Of a stretch of DNA of 47,929 nucleotides, positions 17,359 to 25,209 are shown one piece after another. Origin of the DNA: Candidatus Zixiibacteriota bacterium (GTDB lineage Bacteria > Zixibacteria > MSB-5A5 > UM-FILTER-46-8); the NCBI GenBank assembly GCA_026983835.1, contig JALSTH010000072.1, forward strand, positions 1 to 47,929, in the 5' to 3' direction. The notes beneath the pieces are model-generated. The model worked only from the letters and a program-made list of their open reading frames with translations, was not told the DNA's origin and did no database searches. The number at the start of each line of letters is the position of its first letter. Within the stretch, counting starts at the first letter, position 1. The position numbers were made by a program, and so were the translations under genes.

Positions 17359-18885
17359 ATGATTCAGATCGATGGCGAAAGCTTGACCATAGAGCAGGTG
17401 CGCGATGTCGCCCGTAATTACGAAAAAGCGGAAATCTCCCCAAACGGGATAGAGAAAATTAAAAAATGTCGATCGATTATCGAGGAGCTGGTCGAATCAG
17501 GTATGGCTATATACGGCGTTACCACCGGCATCGGGGAGTTCGCTCGTATAAGGATATCCCCGGAAAAAAGCGCCGAACTTCAGCGGAGGATTATTTATTC
17601 CCACGCCGCCGGCACCGGGGAGCCACAACCAATAGATGTTGTCAGGGGAGCGATGCTTTGCCGTGCGAATACCTTGTCCAAGGGATATTCCGGCGTCCGT
17701 CCAAAAATAGCTAACATATTTATCGAGATGCTCAATAAAGGCGTAACGCCTGTGGTATTCGAGAAAGGATCTGTCGGCACATCGGGGGATTTGTCTCCGA
17801 TGGCACAATTGGCGGAGGTCTGTCTCGGCGAAGGGGAAGCATATTATCAAGGGGAACGAATGCCCGGCGGCGAAGCGCTCAAACGCGCCGGCATAGAACC
17901 GGTCGACCTAACCTACAAGGAAGGATTGGGACTTATCAACGGTTCACAAATGACCACCTCCGGCGCTGCTCTTTTGTTGATAGATTCCCGCAATTTGCTG
18001 AAAAACGCCTTTATAGCCTCGGCGATGACCATTGACGCCTTGAAGGGAGTACCAAAGGCGTATGATGCCCGCTATCATGCGGTACGCCCCTTCAAAGGAC
18101 AGAATACGGTCGCCCATAACCTGCGACTTTTAATGGAAGGTTCGGAGATTATCGCCGAAAGATCGGGCAAGGTTCAGGATGGGTATTCCATGCGATGCAC
18201 TCCGCAGGTAATCGGACCATCGGTGGACACTTGGTTTTATGTCCGCGAACAAATTGAAACCGAAATGAATTCAGCTGCGGACAATCCTTTGTTTTTCCCT
18301 GAGGATAAGGAGTATATAGCCGGCGGGAATTTTCATGGGCAGGTCATCGGTATGACAATGGATTTTATGGCTATCGCTATGAGTGAGATAGCCGATCTTT
18401 CCGAAAGACACACCAACCGCCTTCTAAATCCCGTATTATCTGGACTGCCCGATTTCTTGGTCGAAGGGAAAGGGTTAAATTCGGGACTGATGGTTGCCCA
18501 ATATACGGCTGCCGCTTTAGTATCGGAAAATAAGGTTCTGTCCCATCCATCAACGGTGGATTCGATTTCCGTCTCCGCCGACCAGGAAGACCATGTAGCG
18601 ATGACACCGATAGCTGTCCGTAAATTGACTGAGATATTGAAAAATGTGGGGGCGGTATTGGCGATTGAGATGATGTCCGCCGCCCAGGCATTCGATTTCC
18701 GTAAACCTTTGCGCCCGGGCAAAGGAACAGCGCCTGCCTACGAGTTAATCCGACAATATGTCCCACACCTTGAGAACGACCGAGTTTTATATCCCGATAT
18801 CAACAAAATAGCGGAATTGGTAAGAAGCGGCGCCATTGTCGAGGCTGTGGAGAACGAAGTCGGCGAATTGCCATTAAGAAGATAA
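17359..18885 (+). CDS. hutH: Histidine ammonia-lyase-like MIO enzyme with Thr-Ser-Gly triad
   Basis: A 508-residue aromatic amino acid ammonia-lyase. Start ATG 17359 is chosen because GGAG lies six bases upstream; an in-frame TTG at 17347 would overlap this site. Selectivity residues match histidine ammonia-lyase: Ser-His in YSHAAGTGEP and Glu in ADQEDHVAM. Histidine would be deaminated to urocanate. The cofactor (MIO) is normally formed from Ala-Ser-Gly; here the motif is GTSGDLSP, giving Thr141-Ser142-Gly143. This variant can still be expected to cyclise but is unusual. No other hut gene is adjacent, so the pathway context is missing. Another aromatic substrate remains possible. Confidence 0.85.
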   Translation: MIQIDGESLTIEQVRDVARNYEKAEISPNGIEKIKKCRSIIEELVESGMAIYGVTTGIGEFARIRISPEKSAELQRRIIYSHAAGTGEPQPIDVVRGAMLCRANTLSKGYSGVRPKIANIFIEMLNKGVTPVVFEKGSVGTSGDLSPMAQLAEVCLGEGEAYYQGERMPGGEALKRAGIEPVDLTYKEGLGLINGSQMTTSGAALLLIDSRNLLKNAFIASAMTIDALKGVPKAYDARYHAVRPFKGQNTVAHNLRLLMEGSEIIAERSGKVQDGYSMRCTPQVIGPSVDTWFYVREQIETEMNSAADNPLFFPEDKEYIAGGNFHGQVIGMTMDFMAIAMSEIADLSERHTNRLLNPVLSGLPDFLVEGKGLNSGLMVAQYTAAALVSENKVLSHPSTVDSISVSADQEDHVAMTPIAVRKLTEILKNVGAVLAIEMMSAAQAFDFRKPLRPGKGTAPAYELIRQYVPHLENDRVLYPDINKIAELVRSGAIVEAVENEVGELPLRR

Positions 18886-18956
18886 AGGCTGTTGCCAATT
18901 TTATCCCTCCGTCAAATAGTCATTGATTGCGGGATTTTTAAAGAATGGGTTTTCCT

Positions 18957-20426
18957 TTAAGCTTTAGGGAAATCCATTTCCGCCTTATGGGAGATAATAT
19001 CCCTTACCAATTTAATCTCCTGAGGCTCAAAGGACTTAAAGAGGAATAGGAAAACTGTATAAACGGCTACGCCCACAAAAACCGAAATTAAAATATGCAG
19101 GTGTAAATAGTAAGAAGTAACATAAACAATCACGCTCATTCCCATTGTTGCTAAAATTGCTTTGTACACCAGGCGGAGATAACTGAATTTGGGCCCCAAA
19201 TACGGTTTTATGATAATATATTGAGAAATAATAACCGCCGATTCAGTGATTACATTGGCGAAGGCAGCCCCCGCATAGCTATATCTCGGAACAGCCCATA
19301 GATTAAAAAGAACATTCAGCAAAACTGCTCCCACAGAAATATACAAAAGCAACTTCTCTTTACCGACAGCTATAATCGTATTAGCCATAACGGTATTCAG
19401 AAATGATATAGCCATTGCCCATCCCAGAATTCTAAGTGCTACGCCACTCTCGATGAACTTAGTTCCATATAAAAAAACACATATCGGTTCGGATAAAACC
19501 GAGAAACCGGCGGCGATAGCAATCCCGATAATCGCCATATATTTGAATGCGTATCCATATATCCGATCGAATAAATCACTTTCGTAGTCTCCTCTATTAC
19601 TGTGCAATTTGGACATAATCGGCAGAAAAGCGGCAGTCACCGCCGTTGGGAAAAACAACATCACCTGCGCTAATTTTCCGGCTGCGCTGAAAATCCCTGT
19701 TGCATAATCCCCCTTAAAAATGTTAAGTATCAAGATACCTATGGATACATAAAGCATCACCAAAACCGAAAGGAGAACAAAAGGAAAGGAATTGATCAAA
19801 AATTTCTTCGACTCGGTAATATTCCATCTCAGACTTAATTTTATAAACTTCCTTTTCAGAAAAAACAATCCCATAAAAATCGCGATAAACGCCATAAAAG
19901 TTTGTGAAAGCGAGAACCCTATTAATCCAAATCCGGCATATAACACGGATACACCCAAGATCATATTGCCGGTTCTCATTATAATACGGATATACGCTTC
20001 GTACTCCGCCCTTTGAAAAGCACGGAAGTAGGAGTTGAAGTAAACCATAAAAGTTTGCAGGAAGGCGGTAAATGACAGTATCAAAACTACATTCCTTTTC
20101 AGCGGTTCATACCCCATGGCAAAACAGGTAATCACCACCCCGACCATAGCGATCAACATTAAATAAACCTTTGTTGTGGTGATATAGCTGAAGTAATAAG
20201 CGGCCTGTGAATGCTCCCGTCCGATATCACGGGCGACTAATTTATCAAATCCAAAATTGGGCAGCTGTCCCCAAAGAACCCCCAATGTCATCGCCAAACT
20301 GAAAATACCGATTCGCTCGGGGCCCAGAATTCTTCCCGCTACCATAAACAGGACTATTCCGAAAACACTGGTGGTGATTTCGGTTATTATATTGATGGAT
20401 GCATTTCGGACTAAGAGGCCTATCAT
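18957..20426 (-). CDS. Polysaccharide flippase, Wzx/MATE-like
   Basis: A 489-residue integral membrane protein with about 12-14 hydrophobic segments and few soluble loops. The early sequence (LVRNASINIITEITTSVFGIVLF) and the AGRILGPERIGIFSLAMTLG segment are typical of O-antigen and exopolysaccharide flippases of the MOP superfamily. It would move lipid-linked repeat units from the cytoplasmic to the outer face of the inner membrane. Its ATG overlaps the stop of the polymerase/ligase gene (ATGA). It is the last gene of the minus-strand export cluster. Confidence 0.88.
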   Translation of the reverse strand: MIGLLVRNASINIITEITTSVFGIVLFMVAGRILGPERIGIFSLAMTLGVLWGQLPNFGFDKLVARDIGREHSQAAYYFSYITTTKVYLMLIAMVGVVITCFAMGYEPLKRNVVLILSFTAFLQTFMVYFNSYFRAFQRAEYEAYIRIIMRTGNMILGVSVLYAGFGLIGFSLSQTFMAFIAIFMGLFFLKRKFIKLSLRWNITESKKFLINSFPFVLLSVLVMLYVSIGILILNIFKGDYATGIFSAAGKLAQVMLFFPTAVTAAFLPIMSKLHSNRGDYESDLFDRIYGYAFKYMAIIGIAIAAGFSVLSEPICVFLYGTKFIESGVALRILGWAMAISFLNTVMANTIIAVGKEKLLLYISVGAVLLNVLFNLWAVPRYSYAGAAFANVITESAVIISQYIIIKPYLGPKFSYLRLVYKAILATMGMSVIVYVTSYYLHLHILISVFVGVAVYTVFLFLFKSFEPQEIKLVRDIISHKAEMDFPKA

Positions 20427-21970
20427 TTAAGTTGCTTGCTGTAAAACAAATGGGGTCTCAAATAAATGGAGGAGATTATCCCCACCGGCAGCCATATAGA
20501 CTTAAGATCACTGAAGATATAAATTGTGTATGTTAAGGCAATGATGCTGCTTAAGATTCCCGATACTAAACCTATAGCAATCAATCGTGCCAAAAAATTG
20601 GGATGTGTCATACCAGCCTTCAAGCCATAATACATTATAAACCCATACATTAAAACAATAAATATCATAGCGGGGATGCCGTCCTCACAAGCGTAATATA
20701 AATAAGTAATATGTATGGTAGTCGGGTGCGTCCAAGCTATTTGATACTTCGTATTATCATATACCCTGAGAAAATCCTCAAAATTCATCATTCCAACACC
20801 TAATATTGGATTATGCTTAATATAGTTCCATGCTATTTCAGCGTGCGCTACTCTGGCAAAAGCGGAACCTGACTGCTGATTAAATGACTCCTCCGCATTG
20901 AATATTCGCTGCGAGATAGGGTTTTCAGTCAATACAATTGGCAAAAATACTATCGCTTGAAGTACAATTGCCAATAAAACCAAAGTGAATACTTTCTTAA
21001 GTTGAAATGCTACGATAAGAAAACCTATCGCTAAAGATACATAAAGGGCAATCCATCCCGATCGTGAAAGCGTAAGGGCAATTGCAAGTAATGACATCAG
21101 AGCCGACGCCGATAATATAAGTTTTAGCAAAGGATCCAACTTATAAAATAATACTAAAAATAGAAAAACAGGCAGATATAAACTAAGCAACCTTGCCATT
21201 GCATTGGGATGCCCCGCTGCTCCTTCAATTCTTTCTTCAGATTTACCTTCCGAGGTAACTAAAGACCGTTCCGCAGTTCCTCCGGCAACTTCTTCCGATC
21301 GTCCACCTATCAAAGGGATATTTATTACCCTGCCGGTCGCCTTTTGGGCAAAGCCAATCGAAGAGTGCAACATCATAGCAAACGCCGCACCAATTAGAAT
21401 CGCTTTAATGTGTTTAAAACTATTGATATTATTAATTAAATAGAAAACAAGCAGTATCTGACGAATGTAAATAGTTTCCCGATTAAAAGCCATATTCTTG
21501 ATAAAACTTCTTTTCGCCCCAATCAAAGACCATCCCATAAAAAGAATAAAAAATATCAAAGGGGCATAAAAGAATATAATTTTTTCCTTTGAACCACGCT
21601 TTTTAAAGATATCTATCCACCAAATCAAATACAGAATACCAAGAACAATATCATCGGCTGAAAATGTTAATGGGCTAACCTTGTGTATTCTAACATTCCC
21701 CACATCTCTTAACACAATATCAAAACTAAGGAAGCTTAGGAAAGCTAATACCCCGAACAAAAGAGTTTTGCGATCATCTACCAACAACAAGACTATACCG
21801 CCAACTAAACCTAAAAATACTGAGACAATCCACTTATTTCCATAATCAGTATTCTGTATTTCCATCATAAAGATGGAAATCGCAAGCGCTCCCAAGATAA
21901 TAATGACAATTTGTAAAAAAGACAGATCCTGAATTCCGGATTCGCCTTTATTTCCCCTCTTAAAAAGCAT
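20423..21970 (-). CDS. O-antigen polymerase/ligase (Wzy/WaaL-like)
   Basis: A 515-residue membrane protein with about 11-13 hydrophobic segments. A periplasmic loop holds GVGMMNFEDFLRVY followed by HPTTIHITYLYYACEDG, which resembles the conserved loop of Wzy_C/O-antigen ligase proteins. These transfer or polymerise lipid-linked oligosaccharides on the periplasmic side. Polymerase and ligase cannot be told apart from sequence alone. The start is ATG 21970, 51 bases after the chain-length protein. It overlaps the flippase gene. Confidence 0.82.
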   Translation of the reverse strand: MLFKRGNKGESGIQDLSFLQIVIIILGALAISIFMMEIQNTDYGNKWIVSVFLGLVGGIVLLLVDDRKTLLFGVLAFLSFLSFDIVLRDVGNVRIHKVSPLTFSADDIVLGILYLIWWIDIFKKRGSKEKIIFFYAPLIFFILFMGWSLIGAKRSFIKNMAFNRETIYIRQILLVFYLINNINSFKHIKAILIGAAFAMMLHSSIGFAQKATGRVINIPLIGGRSEEVAGGTAERSLVTSEGKSEERIEGAAGHPNAMARLLSLYLPVFLFLVLFYKLDPLLKLILSASALMSLLAIALTLSRSGWIALYVSLAIGFLIVAFQLKKVFTLVLLAIVLQAIVFLPIVLTENPISQRIFNAEESFNQQSGSAFARVAHAEIAWNYIKHNPILGVGMMNFEDFLRVYDNTKYQIAWTHPTTIHITYLYYACEDGIPAMIFIVLMYGFIMYYGLKAGMTHPNFLARLIAIGLVSGILSSIIALTYTIYIFSDLKSIWLPVGIISSIYLRPHLFYSKQLK

Positions 21971-22021
21971 ATTTACACCCTAAGGCTTTGATTTTCCCCA
22001 TCACCGCAGCAGCAATAATAA

Positions 22022-23491
22022 TTAAACTTCATCAACTGAGCCCAAAACAGGTAAATTGAGGTAATGCTTGGAATCCTCAGGAGTATCTATTGAATGGTCT
22101 AAGTATTCAAGCAACAACACTAACCCGGAACTCAAAAGCGGACCTAACATAATAGCAATTAAAAAGTTAAGCAGTAATCTCGGGGAAGAAGGTTTAATCG
22201 GAACAGTAGCATATTCGATTACTTTTACCATACGGGAGCGTTTATCACTCGCCTCTTCAACCAAAGCTTCCTGATATTTCTGCGTTAGTCCTTGTAGAAG
22301 TTGTTGTTGTTGTTTGACACTCTCCTCCAACGCATTATAAGTGATTTCTTTCTTGGGAAGCGTTAATAGTACTACATTTAAATCGGAGATGATCGCCTCT
22401 AATGCATTCTCCTCTGCTACCAGCTTATCCAAAGATTCCTTTTCCAAATCCAACTGCTTATTAACCTGCTCTTTTATCTGCTTTTCATATTCCTCGATTT
22501 GAGACTTTACATCAACGACATTTCTGTTCTCTGGGGTATATTTTTGGAGAAGGCTGGATAATTTAAGCTGAAGTTGCACTAATTCTTTATTTAATTGCGA
22601 AAGCAAAGGATCCGCTAAGAGATCTTTGGATGGAATAAGTTTATCGGGGTGTTCCCGCATATAGGCGTGCATCTTCTCCAGCTTATTTCGCTCACTTATT
22701 ATCTTTTTACGCACATCGGTTAACGAATTATTATAACTGTTGATACTATTTAACAATCCCTTCTCTTGATCATCGAAGGAAATCAATTCTTCCCTGCTTT
22801 TAAATTTGGAAAACTGATCCTGCATAATAGCAAGTTTTTCTCTAACAGTATTTATCTGCTCTTTGTAAAAGGAGCTTTTCCCCTCATTGATATTTAAAAT
22901 CATATGTTGATTTAGATACTCATCGGTAAGCGAATTAACTATTTTAGTGCCAAGAATTGGGTCTCTATCACTATAGGAAATCGTTATAACCCGCGAAACC
23001 GGATATGGCGCAGCATTAATATTACCCCGAAGTACATCCACGGCTTTATGAAACATAAATGCCTCGGATGGCTGCAAAGGAATTCCCAATAACTGTTTAA
23101 TCGATTCAATCAATTTATTCTTGGGCCACTTTATAATATTTTTAATCTCATCCCTGAAAGTTGGGTTTTCAATTTCCCTATGCTGTAGATTGTACAAAGA
23201 TACTATTCGTTCGCACACAGGCCAGCTGGTTATAACGGCTATTTCGGTATTTAAGCGATCCGCGCTGAACGGCGCCAAAGCGGGATTCGAACTACTCCTA
23301 TCCCCAAAAAGGTTCTCCTGATATCCTATGCCCTGGATAAAAACTTCACTCGTCATAGTATACATGGGCGTCTGGAGTATGGAATATATCAAAATAATCA
23401 AGAATATGCTTACATTTATCCAAATAATAAGCTTCTTCCGCTTAAATACTATATATAGGAAATCTCGAGCTGAATTTCTAATAAGCGACAT
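22022..23491 (-). CDS. Polysaccharide chain-length/co-polymerase protein (Wzz/GumC family)
   Basis: A 489-residue inner-membrane protein. Residues about 20-40 form the first membrane segment; the Wzz domain follows (TPMYTMTSEVFIQ). The central part (about 200-400) is rich in coiled coil with regular Leu and Lys/Glu. A second membrane helix is near residue 445, with the upstream PIKPSSPRLLLNF motif typical of Wzz/GumC. It sets chain length and couples to the outer-membrane export lipoprotein. No kinase domain is fused to it; a separate CpsD-like protein lies just upstream. Confidence 0.9.
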   Translation of the reverse strand: MSLIRNSARDFLYIVFKRKKLIIWINVSIFLIILIYSILQTPMYTMTSEVFIQGIGYQENLFGDRSSSNPALAPFSADRLNTEIAVITSWPVCERIVSLYNLQHREIENPTFRDEIKNIIKWPKNKLIESIKQLLGIPLQPSEAFMFHKAVDVLRGNINAAPYPVSRVITISYSDRDPILGTKIVNSLTDEYLNQHMILNINEGKSSFYKEQINTVREKLAIMQDQFSKFKSREELISFDDQEKGLLNSINSYNNSLTDVRKKIISERNKLEKMHAYMREHPDKLIPSKDLLADPLLSQLNKELVQLQLKLSSLLQKYTPENRNVVDVKSQIEEYEKQIKEQVNKQLDLEKESLDKLVAEENALEAIISDLNVVLLTLPKKEITYNALEESVKQQQQLLQGLTQKYQEALVEEASDKRSRMVKVIEYATVPIKPSSPRLLLNFLIAIMLGPLLSSGLVLLLEYLDHSIDTPEDSKHYLNLPVLGSVDEV

Positions 23492-23523
23492 TTTTTAATT
23501 ACCCATAAATTCCAAATTAAATT

Positions 23524-24207
23524 TTATAATTTCCGATAAATTCTTTCAGGTATAACATATTCGCGTTTATTCAAAACCGTCCCCAAGAGATGTCCCCCTA
23601 CCTCCTCTAAACGCTCCTTAGCCTCGATAATGACCTCCCGCCTCGTACGATGAGCCGCCACTACGATAATTACACCATCCACCAATCCGGCCATAGTCGG
23701 GGCGTCCGGAAATACCGAAACAGCGGGTCCGTCCAGAATGACTGCCTCATAATCTCCACTTATTTCGGATATCGCTTTCCTAAGCAGTGTCTTACTGAAA
23801 ACGCGATTTAAGTTAACTTGAAGCCCCCCGGCAGGTATAATATCCAAATTCGCAATCCCGCTGGCTTTAATCGTCTCCGATGGATTGGCCTGCTCGAAAA
23901 CAATTTCCGAGAACCCACGGGTGTTATCGATACCAAAAACTTTATGAATCATTGGATGCCGTAGATTTGCGTCAATCAGCAGCGTTTTGGTCCCATCGGA
24001 CTCGGAAGAAACAGCGGCGTAATTCAAGGCAACCGTCGTAGTACCCTCACCTCGCACAGAACTTGTAATTAAAATACTTTTTATCGTGCGTTCCCCCTCC
24101 CTATTGAGAATATTCGCCTTAACGCCGGCTAAAGCCTTAGCCAATTTCTCATTTTTGTATAAAATCAAAGGTTCTTTGATTGTATTCTCTTTTTTCTTTT
24201 TCCCCAT
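23524..24207 (-). CDS. CpsD/CapB-like ATPase lacking the P-loop lysine
   Basis: A 227-residue protein of the bacterial tyrosine-kinase (BY-kinase) ATPase fold. ILITSSVRGEGTTTVALN marks the P-loop, but the conserved lysine of GEGKT/S is replaced by Thr56 (GEGTTT, residues 53-58). The second acidic motif (TLLIDANLRHP) and Walker B-like VILDGPAVSVFPDAP are kept. The C-terminus has only two tyrosines and no tyrosine cluster. It therefore may bind nucleotide poorly and may act as a structural or regulatory partner of GumC/Wzz rather than a true kinase. Context (between Wza and Wzz) supports a role in polysaccharide export. Confidence 0.85.
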   Translation of the reverse strand: MGKKKKENTIKEPLILYKNEKLAKALAGVKANILNREGERTIKSILITSSVRGEGTTTVALNYAAVSSESDGTKTLLIDANLRHPMIHKVFGIDNTRGFSEIVFEQANPSETIKASGIANLDIIPAGGLQVNLNRVFSKTLLRKAISEISGDYEAVILDGPAVSVFPDAPTMAGLVDGVIIVVAAHRTRREVIIEAKERLEEVGGHLLGTVLNKREYVIPERIYRKL

Positions 24208-24244
24208 AGATGAGGTCCTTGCATCCTAATTTCTCTTTTCTATT

Positions 24245-25024
24245 TTATTGATTATTGAACCTGCTATAATAATTATACCTGTCCTGAATCCTATAAGCGT
24301 CATATCCCTTGATATAAGTTTCAAACAAGGGTGGAAACACCTTGGTAAAGAACTGGTCCACAAAAAGGTCCAATTTCCCAATAAATGTTTTCGGCACATA
24401 CACTATATCATAACCCGAAAGTAATATATTTTCATCCAGATTCTCCCGTCCCAATACTTTGGAGAGATTAACCCTTTGAGCCGTGGGTTTTTCCATCCCA
24501 TTAGAATGAAAAACTACAATTGACGATGTTTTCGCGGAGTGCGAAAATCCTCCGGCTGCAGCAATCGCCTGAAGTATCGACATCCTCCCGATAGTAGTAT
24601 AAACACCCGGTTTATTTACCTCACCCAAAACATAAACAACCTCCTCAGCGGATTTCCTAACCTGTATAGTGATATCCGGATTTTTAAGTATCTCAGAATA
24701 CCTTATGGTAACAATACTATCCAATTGCGAAGGAGTCATACCAACAACCACCAAATCACCTAACCGAGGCAAAGTAACACGGCCATCCGATCTAACCAGC
24801 AATGTTTCATTAAGCTCGGGATCATAGAAAAATTTCACATCCAAAACATCCCCAAAACCTATCCGATACTCCGGCGGGGGAGGAGAAACGCCCGGAACAT
24901 AAACAGGTTTCCTTACTTTTGGAATATTAAAATTCTTTTTCGCTCCGCCTCCACAACTCGTAATCAACAATGCAGAGATTATTATGGAACTTAAAAACTT
25001 CGGTAAATAGCTTATGCCCTTCAT
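24245..25024 (-). CDS. Polysaccharide export outer-membrane lipoprotein (Wza-like)
   Basis: A 259-residue lipoprotein with lipobox LITSC (Cys24). It has a Poly_export domain beginning YRIGFGDVLDVKFFYDPELN and an SLBB domain (VVYVLGEVNKPGVYTTIGRMS). These are the hallmarks of the Wza/GumB-type export channel. It would form the outer-membrane pore for capsule or exopolysaccharide, with the GumC-type protein bridging from the inner membrane. It is the first gene of the cluster; GGAGAT precedes the ATG. Confidence 0.93.
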   Translation of the reverse strand: MKGISYLPKFLSSIIISALLITSCGGGAKKNFNIPKVRKPVYVPGVSPPPPEYRIGFGDVLDVKFFYDPELNETLLVRSDGRVTLPRLGDLVVVGMTPSQLDSIVTIRYSEILKNPDITIQVRKSAEEVVYVLGEVNKPGVYTTIGRMSILQAIAAAGGFSHSAKTSSIVVFHSNGMEKPTAQRVNLSKVLGRENLDENILLSGYDIVYVPKTFIGKLDLFVDQFFTKVFPPLFETYIKGYDAYRIQDRYNYYSRFNNQ

Positions 25025-25209
25025 TTTCCGTTTATCTCCAATTTATATGGAGTTAATAACTCTTAACAATACGATAGAAATTTTATCGGCAGAATGACTC
25101 GCTTCTTAATACATACCAAAATATTTATGAACTGCCAATAAATAATAAAATCAATATAAAGTCAATATCTTTTATTATTCCCTAAAAGTTTTTTTCATTA
25201 TAATTTCTC

